Shown here: piece by piece, positions 15,114 through 27,170 of the stretch
How the letters are laid out: each line of letters opens with the position of its first letter
How positions within the stretch are numbered: the first letter of the stretch is position 1
NCBI GenBank assembly: GCA_035236585.1
Contig: CP141132.1
Location: forward strand, 26,681,445 to 26,745,444
Reading direction: 5' to 3'
Source: Warburgia ugandensis
Taxonomy: Eukaryota; Streptophyta; Magnoliopsida; Canellales; Canellaceae
Length of the DNA stretch: 64,000 nucleotides
The notes under the pieces: generated by a model
Databases searched by the model: none
What the model saw: the letters and a program-made list of their open reading frames with translations, nothing else
What the model was told of the DNA's origin: nothing
Translations under genes and position numbers: made by a program

Positions 15114-18100
15114 TGAAGTGTCTTGATAATTAAGACAAATGCAAGGTTATATTGAAATATCGAATTGGCAAATGCAAGTTGATCCATGAGGACTCTTTGA
15201 TAAAGGGAGTTAATTAAAGCCTAAGTTACTTTAACTTTAATGTAGTCAATTCAAAGAAAGGAAAGAAGTCAACTAACGAACTAAATCAAAATAAGTAAAC
15301 CTAAGCTATGAAATAAAAATAAGAAAACTACTTAAAGTAAACTAAAGTAAAATAACAAAAAGAAAGAAATAAAACTAAATTAAAGCTAAATGAGGAATGA
15401 AAATGAAAATTTCATTAATAAACTTCATTGCAATTATAAGGACTGAAAGGAATAAACAAAATAAAACAAGAAAATAAACTTCCTTACAGTAGCTGCCATA
15501 GTAGTCCTTCGTTGTGTCACTCAACAAGGCTTTTTACATGTCCACTTTTTCTTTCTCGGGCTTGAACTCTACTTTACAGTCTTCTTGTTGTGTCACTCAA
15601 CAAGGTCCTATAAATTTACATTCAACCCAAAATATACTAACCTACAACCAACCTTTTCTCATCTCCTCAACCCAACATGCCACAGACCAAAATTATTTCT
15701 CAACTAAGTTTTAGGAATTAAAATTTATCATGGCTGCCATAGAAAGGCACAAGGTGTTCTTCCTTGTCCTTTAGATTCCCAAATCCCAAAAGGAGAAAAC
15801 AAAGTTGAAAATAGAAGGGTAGAAGAGAATGAATGCATGTGGAAGGATAAGAGTGAAGGAGGTGGGGTACATGTAGGTTAAAAAGGGAAGGAAGGTTGAT
15901 GTGTAAGGATGTGAAAAGATGGTGTAGAAGAGGGATGGCTCAAAGGGTTAAGGGCAAGGGGGGTGTTATAATGAATGATGCATGCAAGATGTTATGCATG
16001 ATTATGCACTCAAGAAATGTGGAGGACATAGAAGGAAGAAGGATAAAAGATGTGTGGAAAGTGGTGTGTGTAGGGGTGGATAATGGTGCAGTTTGCAATG
16101 CAAAAGTAAAGAAAAAGATGAAAAGAAAAATAGAAGATGGGAGAAGGAAAGAAAGGGAAGTGGGGACAAAAGAGCTTCCTTACCTCTTCTCCAAAGGATT
16201 GAACTTATTCATGTGACAGCTTTGGCAAAGGTGATCTTGTTCTCCTATATTTAGCTTGCAAGTACAAGAGAAAGTAGGAGATAAAAAATTTCTTCATTTT
16301 CACCTCTCATTTTTAAAGCTAAGATCTAAGAGAGAGGGTAGAAAGAATAGTGGAGATCTAGTGAGAGAAAGATAAGAAGAAGGGAACTATGGATAGGGAT
16401 AGGCATGATTTCCTAATTAGGAAGGTGGATTTGTGTTGGAATAGAAGTTGGATAAGAATTGGATAGGAAAGTGGAATGGGAAAGGAAAGTAGTAGGAAAG
16501 GAGATTAGATTAGCAAAGGAAAGAACCTTGCTTATAAGGGAAGGAAGAAAGGAGGTAAGGAGAGAATCTAGGGATTAGGTGTGATTTTGTTGAATTTAGT
16601 AAGTGGCTAGGGGGGAGAGAGTTTCTTTTTCACATATGGAAAGTGGAGTCGAAATTAGAAGGGATAAGTTGGAAAGGGAAAGAAATAAGATAACAGTCAT
16701 GAATAAGTAGGAATGGAAAGGGAATGAGAAGGAAAGGGAATGAAATGGAAAGCAGGTCGAGAGAATCAAGAGATTTCAAAATTAGAAACTCTTAAAAGTG
16801 TTGGCGCAGAAATCAAAAGGACATATATGTTTTATTTTTAGAAACCCTAAGATAAGATGAGAATTGGATGAAGATTGGTGGTTGATATCTTCCTTTTTGG
16901 GGGGTTTTGGGTTGACTTTTCAACATGGGAAAGGTGGCTAGAGTTTTTATCTTATACTAATACTTCATTCCTAACCCGTAGATTATGCTTACTCTTACTT
17001 CAATGGATGGGATGCCTTTATGACATGTAAATATTTTTTAATCTTCAATTTCTCTCTACTGTTGGATTGGATTGCCCTAAGATAAGTGGGGTAAATTTAA
17101 AATTACTTGCGAGGGCATGAATCAATGTAGTATTTTTATGCAAGCAAGGTTGATCCCATGAGGAATCTCATAGATTTGCAACAGATTGGATTTTATTTAA
17201 ATTGATTAACTTTAGGCAATGAGAAAGAGTTGTTGTTGAATTAGGAAATTAAAGTACTCAAAATGGAAACATACATGGAATTAGAAACTAAAACTATAAA
17301 GGAAACTTATTAAAACAAAAATTACAATGAAATTGGAAACTTACTAAACTAACATGCATGCAAACTTAGAAACTACAACAAGTAAACAACTAACTTATGA
17401 CAGTTAGTAAAACTCAAAACTTTCCTAATCTAGAATTAAAAGTAAGGGAAACTTAAAAAGATTTAACTAATTAATAGTAAACAAATAAAGAAACTACATA
17501 GAATTAGAAAGATTCAAATAAGGAAACTACCTAAAAAAGAAACTTTCCTATTTTAGAACTTTCCAAAACTAAAAATTACCAATGTAGAACTATCTAAAAC
17601 TCAAAAAGGAAACTTTATAAACCTAAAAAAAAATTTAACTAAATTAACTATTGTAACACAAGATCTAATAACTAATATAACAAAATTTCAAAGGAGAATG
17701 GGACTTAGAACCATGTGCATGGTTTTTGGACGATGTACATGATTCTGGAGCCCTAAAGATGATGAAAATTGTTGATTCTATTGCAACCTGCAAAATAACT
17801 ATGGTATCCAATAAACAACATGAAAATATAAATGGGTACCTAAGAACTTAAGAAAAAAAAATTAGATGACCAAAATTAAAGCACAAATAAGGAAAAACCA
17901 ATTTTCAGATTTTAGTACTTAAGAACAGTTATTAAATCTTGCATTAGAAAGCTACTAAAACCATAAATTTTCTACAAGTAAACAACTTAGATCTAAGGTA
18001 CTTTTCTGAAATAAACAATCCATAACAAGAATTCACAAAGAAATTTATTAAATCACCTCCAAATTTACATCGACATTATGCCTATAAAACTGTCTAAAAT

Positions 18101-20452
18101 TTTTAAAATTTGTGCACTTTTCCAAAGATTGAAATCCTATCTAAATGACAACAAAAATCCTGTTTAATAGTTACAATCCAAAGTATAATGACATATAAAT
18201 GAAACCCATGAAGAAACTTAAGAGAAACAAAGCCTAAGTGGGTGAACTAGCTAAGGGAAAATCATGTGAAACTAAGGAAAAAAATCATGAACAAAATGTG
18301 AATTTTAAGAGGTGAAATCAAGGATTTAAGCTAGCTCTTCTCTTGGTTGTCACTATTAGGAATAACTAAATTGAATCTTGATTGAATAACAAAGAAAAAC
18401 TGATGGAATGGAGTGGAGAAGAAAACAATTAAGGGCTGGAAAGTAGCATAAATTCTAAGGAGCAAAACAATGAAAACTTCAGCAATGGAACTAAAGTAAA
18501 ACAACTAAGTTACTAACCTGAATTGGAGAGAAAATAAACAAGAGAATAATAAGAAGAATAAATATATAAAAGCACCAACAATGTTCCAAAATCCAGCAAC
18601 AACTCAAGAACCAAAGGAAAGCTAAAATTCAAGGTTGTGTCACTCAACCTCTAGTTAGAAAATTCTTATGGAACATGTGACTATATATAGATGAGTAGTT
18701 TCCTAACATAGGAAGGGGTGAAAACATAGGGAAAGTGGCCCTAAGGTTAGGGTATTGAATGCAAAAGCTTAGGTGAAAGATAAATTCTCAACATGGTGTC
18801 ATAAACATGACATAAGAGAGATAGGAAGCATGGCTAGCTAGTTTCTAATTTTGAAAAGGATATAGGCATCTTTTTCTTAGAAGGAAAGTGGAACTCTTTT
18901 CCTTCTAATTTTGTGATGTTTGGTTGATAGAAAGTCAAGGAATTATGTAAAGAATAAGTTTTAGGAAATATGTGAAACTATCTAGGGTTTTGAAGTTGTT
19001 GGAATTGAAGTAGATCTAAGGTTTCCTATTTAAGAAACCTTTGATCACCAAATAGGAAAGTGGGTTGAGGTGGGGAAAATTGAATGGCTATGTGGTTTCC
19101 TAAGAAGTAGGGATTGGTTGGATGGTTTGGATGAGAGTTTAGGAAGGTGGAGAAGTCTTAGAAAGTTGGGATTCTTGAATGAAAATGAAATTCGTGGTCA
19201 TATTTGGTTGTTAGGTGGAAAGTGAGGAAAAAGTGGGAAAACATAAAAAATAGAAGGGTCTTATCCTATTGGTTCACAAGCCAACTTATCCCAATAATGT
19301 TTTCCTTAAACTCCTTCAAAATATCCCTTAAAATCTCACGGATACCATCCCTTGGTTTGAGTGGCTAAAATGATTTGGCTTGAATTCCTTAGCTTGTCAC
19401 CTCTCTCATGATATATGGCTATGGTGGCTTGAATGGGTCCCATACAAAAAGTGGTGGAAATGCATCACTTGTTTCATGGGTCTACTTTGGCCACATTTAG
19501 CTCCTTTGATGGCATCCATTGCTTGTCTGAAAGATGAACTTGACCTTTTCTTTCATGTTGAAGTGATGATTTTGAGGTTTTGAATCAATCTTTTAATCAT
19601 GATCTTCAATGTTCATCTCGACCGTCGGGTCACCATCTTGCTTCCTACAAAAAATTCTAATTAAATCTTAAAAAATATGATTATTTACATACTTACCATA
19701 TATTAGCTCTTGGAACTACAAAATAACAAAAAATTTCCTCATTAGATAAAAAAATGCATGTGTAATGAATTTTGGTCTAAAAATCCTAATTTATCCCTAT
19801 AAGTTATAACACATGGATAACTAACTAGATTGTTTTTATGGAAAATTAAACACTTATCAATAAGTGACCTTGATTCCTTAGAGATATCTTCATGTATTTC
19901 CTTGAGATCAAGTGTGCTTCACAATGTTGCATAGATAAGAGATCCAATCATTAGTTGAGCTTCTTCTTTTGGTTGAGTAGGAGAGAGAAAATAACTAAAA
20001 AGTCATCATGGAGATCCTAGTCTTCTTTTATTTCTAAGAAACTTTCATTGCATATGAACCCTTTGTATGTGAATTAAAATTCACTAATTAGCTTCCTCAG
20101 ATGATGAAATGTATGAAATTAAGCATGAATTGAGAATATTCCACCTTTTCACTCATTTGAGTAGGAGTTGTGCATGGGGTTTCTAAATCTCTAACTTTGA
20201 CAGTAACACCCAATGATCATTTGAACCTACAGGACTTCATTTTTAACATGTGTGACCCATGATATAGCTAAGAAGGTGAAATTACTCTTTCAAGGACAAA
20301 TTTGGTAATTTTATGTATTTTTTGTTTTGTACCTTGGACCTATAAAATAGTAGAACTAACTCTAATTAGTGATAATTAAGTGACTTCAGAGGCTAAAACC
20401 TTTGAAATATAGGGATATGTATGTAATATTTCTATATATATATATATATATC
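15114..20452 (-). repeat. 3' LTR of the minus-strand Y copy, interrupted by solo LTR X
   Basis: Net length after removing 17087-19859 and one target duplication is about 2.56 kb, the same as the plus-strand Y LTR at 29608-32155. Shared landmarks include two TTGTGTCACTCAACAAG boxes (15512 and 15590) and GATCCATGAGGACTC near the end. The internal 3' sequence continues at 20453. Open frames within (15514, 15896) are antisense LTR text, not genes. Confidence 0.85.
17087..19859 (-). mobile_element. Solo LTR 'X', 2.77 kb, target duplication ATAAG
   Basis: On the + strand it runs TGGGGTAAATTT...CACTTATCA and is flanked by ATAAG at 17082-17086 and 19860-19864. It lies in the Y LTR. It matches the split X LTR at 8233-12856. 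No coding part. GATCAACC-type sequence near its left end, matching the position in Y, supports minus orientation. Confidence 0.9.
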
Positions 20453-22812
20453 AATCAAATACACCCAATTTTGATTTTGCTAGTCCTCGTGCAAAAATAC
20501 AAAAAATGCATAAAAAAAAAAATCCTAACCACTTTTACAGGTGCTATCATTTGTACTCTTGTAAAGGTTTTTAGAAATGATACCCATGAACATTTTCAAA
20601 ACTTTTATCAAAGTACTTCATGTATCTCGAAGAATCTTCTTGTATTCAACTTTCACTATATTCTTAACTTTATCCTACTAATAAAAATAATTAACAATTC
20701 AAAATCCCACCCTTCTACTAAAGATATCTCATTAATTCTCAAGCCTTGTAATGTGAGTGTGCTATAGCTAATATATATATATATATATACAATTATTAGT
20801 GTCCAAAGAAATTATAACTTAAATTACCATCCAAAATGTATGCTTTTACTTCAAATCTCTTAGGATATACTTAATTCTTAGAAAGGGGTGAATCTCAAAT
20901 AAATATGTGAGTAGAATAATGTTCATCAAGTCCAAAATTTTCACATATTTCATATAGAAGAATAATAACTTAGAAAGAATCTGATATAGTCTCATTGAAA
21001 GGATACCAACCATTCCAAAATGTTTTACAATATACTATATTCCCTATTCAATCATAACCACATCCAAGTCATACTACTCTTAGGATCAAGTTAGAACTTC
21101 TAATAGGACAAAATAAAGGTTGAGGACAAGGTTATTAAAAGAATGCTATAAGGATAAACAAAGGTTGCTTCAATGATATGTAAAGGTCTTCTACTAATGT
21201 ATTTGCAATTCTTTTTCTTATAAGAGTGAACCTTTCCTTTTCATTGGCCATCCATTTATTGAATTTATTTCATTTTTCTATTTTTCCTTGACTTTTAGTT
21301 ATATAGCCTTTCTTTGAATCTTTTTTCTTTTTTTAAGCTCTTAACTTGTATTGCTCATACTTTTCTTAAGATAATTCTCCAACCATCTTTACATATTTGT
21401 ACAACAATTAGATAATGGATATATTATAGGGGTTAGTAAGGGTAATGGTTTATGGGTTCACAAAGAAAAGGTTTATTATAAAGGTTCAAAGGATTAACAA
21501 ATGAAAAAGTAATATAGGAAAGGCTAAAGGCTCTAGGTTAAATAAGAATGACTTCTATCATTTCCTAGGTTTCATATAACTTAAATTGACTATAAAATCA
21601 AAAGATAAATGGTATAATCTTTTAAAATGTTTTCGTAATAGTTGACAAAGATGAAGAATAATTAGACGAATTAAGAAATTAATGTCCACCTGAACAAAAA
21701 TTTGAATTTACATATAACCCTCTTAGAAAAACAATGTCTCTAAACTCACATGGGTTAATAGTCTTGACAAATCTTCTTTAGGATCTCTAAGTTATATTTT
21801 CTCTTCAACTTAAACTATGTACATTTATGACTATTTTGTACAATAATTATTCTAAGTTTAATTTTTAGTGAAATACTTCAGAAAAAGAATAACATAATGA
21901 ATTAATTGTATGCAAATCTATTAATAAGTTAAAGTTCAAAAATATATTGAATATTAAGAAATTTTGAATTCTCATCCTTATAAAGGAACTTTTCATAAGT
22001 TTTTATCAAAAAAAAAAAAAAAATTAAATAAGTTCAAAAGAATTGACTAAAAATTAACTAAGAAAAACTATGGACATATCAAAATTTAAATAACCTAGCC
22101 CCAAACTTGTATTGGACATTGCCCTTAATGTTTAAATTTACATGTCATCGACAAATGAAATAATATACTTGAGAGGAAAGGAGGTACTACATGCACTCCT
22201 GGGTTAGTGCATTGATTTGTTAATGTAAACAAAGATGCAAAATATACAATGGTTATACAAATGCAACTCTTTGATACCTATACTAATTAATCCATGAACC
22301 TAACTAACTATGAATGAGTTTCTAGAAATCTCACTCCATTTCAAAATTTCATGGTAGTGAATGTACTTTCTCTACCAAGAAATGTATAGTGATGATAAAA
22401 ATAGAGTACAATGGACCATCACAAAAGAGAATTTATTTGGACCAACTCAAGAGGACTTGGTCCTTGATTGGTCAAATTGGGCATATGGGATGCCAACATG
22501 AAAAAGTAGAAAAAGTTCCTCCTCTTTTGCATCTTCCAGAATGCAAGGACTAAGCTCACTCTGCATTTCCCTAAAAGAATCTTCATGTTCCTCTTGATGT
22601 AGAGAAGTAGTAATGCTTTCACCCTCTTGGATATCTTTTGTACACCCTAGTGCTTGTTTATTTTTTGCAGAAACATCAATGGACTCTCCTTCCAATTTTG
22701 TAGTAACAAAGAATGTTTTAGATGAACCAAAATCTCACATTAGGTATTGTCAAGTAAAGATGATAGGTACAAATTAGGCGTATCTTGTGTAAGGAAAGGC
22801 TAGAATGGAAAC
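20453..22812 (-). other. 3' noncoding interior of the minus-strand Y copy
   Basis: AT-rich, with no gene. It corresponds in reverse to 27170-29607 of the plus-strand copy; the ATATCCATTATC-type stretch and the AAGTTTGGGGGTAGG-type region are shared. It includes short (TA)n runs near 20771-20788 and the (TA)n at 20430-20450 at the LTR edge. Confidence 0.7.
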
Positions 22813-23413
22813 TCAAGAAATGTGAGGGGTCCTACTTATGCTTTCCAAACTAAAATGAGTTAGACATGCCCCAAGAGGGTCAATGCTGGAGAATGATAAA
22901 GATGATAAACTTCGTATCATATTAACTTCAAAAGGTCCTTCAAAGTTTGTTTGTCCTATACTAAATGCAATAAGCTTAATGTTCATGTTTTCGAAGAACA
23001 ACAGCATTGTTTCATTTCTACAATTAATTATTGCATTAGATGTGGCCAAGAATGACCATACCAAAATGACTTGAATTTGACTACCAACATCTGCCATAGG
23101 CTATGTATCTAAGACTAGGAAGTCTATTGGAACTAAGAACTTATAAACTTGAACCAGTACATCCTCTACCACACCACGTGGAACCTTAACTTATTTAATC
23201 TGCTAATTGTAATGTGGTGGTAGTCCTTTTCATCTCGCCTAAACCTAATTCATGATATACAGAATAAGGTAATAGGTTAACACTTGACGCCAAATTAAGT
23301 AGAGCCCTATTAATTGTGTGTTCCCAAATCACACATGATATGGTGGGACACCTTGGACCTCTATACATTGGTGAGTATGATGTTGTAGGATATTGAGCTT
23401 GCTTGCTTTTCAT
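22813..23413 (-). pseudogene. Retropepsin-like fragment of the minus-strand Y copy
   Basis: The upstream part reads RALLNLASSVNLLPYSVYHELGLGEMKRTTTTLQLAD, a protease-type segment of Ogre/Tat/Athila polyproteins shown here in its fossil state. The downstream part reads ATSNAIINCRNETM...FEVNMIRSL, also typical of that family. Broken fossil. Confidence 0.8.
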
Positions 23414-23799
23414 GATATGCTGTCTTCTACACCTAATGTTTTCTCTTATGGGTGCAAAGATTTTTCAAAAATTTGGCGTAATAAGGTGTATCTTTGATTG
23501 CATTAAGTAATGGAATATTGATATTCACTTGTTCAAAAAAATCCATTAGCTTATAAAATTATTCTCCTTCTTAACCATTTTGAAACACTAAGGAAATGCA
23601 ACTTATGGTCCAGGAGTAGGATGAGGAGCTGTAGGAGATGAATGTTTTACTCTTTTCCCTTCCTATTCTATACAGGGCTAACATTGTCCTCAACTTTCTT
23701 ATTTTCCCTAGTCACCCCTACTCGATTAACTATTGTCTTTCCACTCCTAAGAATAGTTATGGATTGTGTTTGTTCATGAAAAGGTTGCTTATCAAGTTC

Positions 23800-24726
23800 A
23801 ATTATTTGAGGAAGAGGTAAGGAAGCCCTTCCATCCCCACTTTCCCTTCTTTCTTTATTTCTTCCTCCATCTTCTTCTTCTTTCATTCCTTTTAGTATTT
23901 CTTTTATTTTCTCTATTTGGTGCGTCCTTTTTACCTTTCAACCTTTCACTCCCCTACACCACATGCACCCTCCATCACCCTTAGAATTACATGCATCAAT
24001 CTCTTCTATAACCCCACACATCACCTTCCATTCCTCATTCCATTCTTATCCTTCAATAAATTATCTTCCATAACATTCTTTTTCTACAATCTCTAAGTCA
24101 CACGCACATCCCTCTCCTTCATTACACACATCTTGTTCCTTCATCTTTTCTTTTCTCCCTTTGGCATTTCAAAATTCAGGATAAGGAAAAGAAACCTTGT
24201 GCCTTGTGCCCTTCCATGGCTCCCAAGGAATCTTCCAAGGAGATGAGAAAAGAGAGGTTGTAGCCTTAATGTACTTTAGGTTGAAGAGAAGTATATAAGC
24301 ACTTGTTGAGTGACACAACAAAGTAAGCCATAAAGTAAAATTCAAGCCCAGAAGAAGAAAAGGATGTGTAAAGAGCCTTGTTGAGTGACACAACAAAGGT
24401 TTTTCTTCATGTCTTTACTTTTCATTGTAATCAAGTTATTAATGAAAATTTATTTTCTTAGTTAGTTTATTCCTTACTTGTTCACATGTTTGATTATTTG
24501 ATTAGGTTACTTAATTAGTTTATTTCCTTGTTTTAAATTATTTTGCTTAGTTTAGCTACTTTTGTTTAGAATTCTTTTCTTTCTTTGAAGTGGCTAGCTT
24601 AGAGTAAAGCCACTTAGGTCTTAATTAACTCCTTTTATCAAAAGAGTATTTGTGGGATCGACCCATATTTGTCGATTCTATACTCCATTAGAGTTGTGAA
24701 CTTGCAGTAATTATTAAGACACATCA
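23800..24726 (+). repeat. Partial 5' LTR of the plus-strand Y copy
   Basis: It matches about 31170-32155: GAAGAGGTAAGGAAG, GGATAAGGAAAAGAAACCTTG, two TTGTTGAGTGACACAACAAAG boxes, TCTTTACTTTTCATTGTAAT and GTGGGATCGACCC, ending ACACATCA. Confidence 0.85.
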
Positions 24727-25450
24727 AGTTTTTTGCACTAGTTCTTAATACTCACAATGAATTATGATTAAAATTTAAGTTTTCTTTACTTTACCACTAG
24801 TTGTAGTCTTAGGATTGCATATAGAATAGTTCATTTATTTTTGCATACTTTCCTTATTCTTAAAAGAATTTGGTGGATTATAATGACAAAATGCTTGTAA
24901 ATTTTTATAAATTGAGATTCATTTAACTTTAAAATAAAGGGTTGTAATAATACAAGTTAAGGGTGGGCCAATCTGTCTTGGAAGAGGAGGTGGCATGTAC
25001 ACAAACTCACCCTTGTACAAGAAAACTATCTCCAAGACCCCACTCTATGCTCTCCTAACTTCTTTCCAATTCTTAGATTAGGGTTTGCATAAGTAGTGTA
25101 ATTTTGCATTGTGCATGGTAGAATAGAGCATATTGAAGCAGTCACTTGTTGCATTATAGGGTTTGCATTGGTTTACCACTTTTCATTGCATATTTGGGCA
25201 TGCTTACATGCTTTAAGGTGAATATTTGCTGATCAAACTATGGGAGAATGACTAAATGAACTAGTAAGGGTACTCACCACCATAACGTCAAGGGTGGATT
25301 TAATCATCATCCTTTGGTCCACCTAGGTTAAACATCACCTTATGCACAACCCTATACTCAACAATTAAATTAAAATTAATCTAGAAGAGACCTTTACAAT
25401 TTACAAGCTCATAGGACCCTTCCAATAAGAGGTGACTTATTGCCACTTCA
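24727..25450 (+). other. Leader of the plus-strand Y copy
   Basis: Noncoding. A T-rich start after the LTR is where a primer site should lie, but no tRNA complement could be recognised. Confidence 0.5.
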
Positions 25451-26300
25451 GTGGCCCCTATCTCATTGACTATGTTGGAATTTAAATGACTAGCTCCACT
25501 GGCACATTCTACGATTCAAATCACCTAAGGATGAATGAGGAGGGTGTGAAGTGGTTGATTCAAAACTCATCCAACTTCTACCAAAGTTTTTTGGTCTAAA
25601 TAATGAGGATCCCTACCACTATATCAAAGAATTCCTCGATATTTGTGCTACATTCAAATATTGAAACTTTTCTAATTACTCTATTATGTTGTAGTTATCC
25701 CCTTCTATTTAAAGGATAAAGAGTAGGCATAACTAAATTCATTAGACATAGGGTCAATCACTACTTGGAAGCAATTAGCAAGGAAATTCCTAAACAAATT
25801 TTTCCTATCCACAAAATCAATGCCCTCTATAGAGAAATTATAAATTTTTAACATAAAGAGGGTGCATTTGTGTGAATTCTATATAGAGTTACCACAATCA
25901 TAGTTTCCTCCACAATAGAGAAAATAATATATAGAAGAGACCCTTAGTTTGTTTATACAGAGTTCTTTAGAATCCACTAATAGTATCAAATGAAAAATGC
26001 AAATCCACTCATAATCTATTGTGCAATATAGTACCAATTGGGTCAAATTGCTACTTCACTTTTTGAGAGCAAAAAAGGAAAATTTCCTAATTAGCCTAAG
26101 CCTAACCCTAAGGGTCAATGTGAGACTAGAACACTTTTAGTGACAAGACAGTTAATGAACATATCTAATCCATAACTACCCTTAGCAGTGGAAAGTCAAT
26201 AGATAATTAGGTAGGGCTAACTAAGGGAAATGAACAAATTGAGGATGAAGAGAGCCCTAAAAAGAATTGAAAGGGAAAAGAGAAGAAATAGCCACCTCTT
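25450..26300 (+). pseudogene. gag-like fragment of the plus-strand Y copy
   Basis: Readable family motifs are LNNEDPYHYIKEF near 25595-25635 and GSITTWKQLARKFLNKFFP near 25753-25810, followed by IHKINALYREI. These are the core of the Ogre/Tat/Athila gag. Broken fossil. Confidence 0.75.
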
Positions 26301-26416
26301 ATTGCTCCTCACCGTAATCCTCAACCGCATTATATTCCAAAGGCTCCATTTCCTCGGTGTCTTAGAATAGCCAAGAAGGAAAATAATTTTGATAAGTTAA
26401 TGAATGTGTTTAAATA

Positions 26417-26417
26417 G

Positions 26418-26465
<48 letters not shown>
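26417..26465. repeat. (ATT)n microsatellite, about 15 units
   Basis: Uninterrupted ATT/TTA repeat in the gag-protease spacer. Confidence 0.95.
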
Positions 26466-26466
<1 letters not shown>

Positions 26467-26559
26467 CCCATTGCTTAATGCAATCAAAGACACCCCTTCT
26501 TATGCCAAATTTCTAAAAAAATCTCTACACCCACAAGAGAAAACATTAGGTACAAAAGA

Positions 26560-27170
26560 AAGTATATCTTGCTGAGCAAGCAAGCTCAATGTTACAACAC
26601 AACACCCCATTGAAGTGTCAAGATCTAAGGTGTCCCACTATATCGTATGCAATTAGGGAACAAATAGTTGATAGGGTATTACTTGATTTGGGGTCTAGTG
26701 CTTATTTTGTATAAAAGGAATTAGGTTTAGGTGAGATGAAAAGGACTACTACCACTATAGACTGTAGATAGGTCAGCTAAAGATTCTCGTGGTATGGTAG
26801 AGGATGTACTGGTTCAGGTTGATAAGTTCTTATTTCCACTAAACTTTCTAGTTTAAAATGTACAACCTATAGTAGATCCTAGTAGTCAAATTCTAGTCAT
26901 TTTGGGATGACCATTAGTGGCCACACCAAATGCAATTATTAATTTTATGAATGGTGCCATGCAATTCTCCTCTGGAAACATCAACATTAAGCTTAATGCT
27001 TTTAAAACAGGACAACTAGGCTTTGAAGATTTTTATGAAGTAAATATGATACAGAGTCTACCATCCATGTCATCTTCTAGGTATGATCCTTTAGAGGCTT
27101 GTCTAGATCATTTGGTTTTGATGATTTTGACATACACAGTTCCATTAATGAAGTGAATGTTTTATTTGAT
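26560..27170 (+). pseudogene. Retropepsin-like fragment of the plus-strand Y copy
   Basis: Readable parts include LGLGEMKRTTTT-type text near 26730 and ATPNAIINFMNGAMQFSSGN at 26920, then EVNMIQSLPSM near 27040. It is collinear with the minus-strand fragment at 22813-23413. Broken fossil. Confidence 0.78.

Larger units (their letters stand above)
15114..23800 (-). mobile_element. Ogre/Tat/Athila-like element 'Y', minus-strand partial copy
   Basis: From right to left it shows a gag-protease linker (ITILRSGK type, about 23670-23790), protease parts (22813-23413), a noncoding 3' region, and a 3' LTR (15114-20452, itself carrying a solo X LTR). No reverse transcriptase or integrase part was recognised. 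It matches the plus-strand copy to its right. The left LTR edge TGAAGTGTCTTGATAATT is the reverse complement of the other copy's ...TTATTAAGACACATCA end. Broken; 5' LTR and most of gag are not present in this copy. Confidence 0.8.

Noticed and set aside
15896-16216. 106-codon basic open frame
   Set aside because: Antisense text of the Y LTR; the matching part of the other Y LTR is not conserved as protein.
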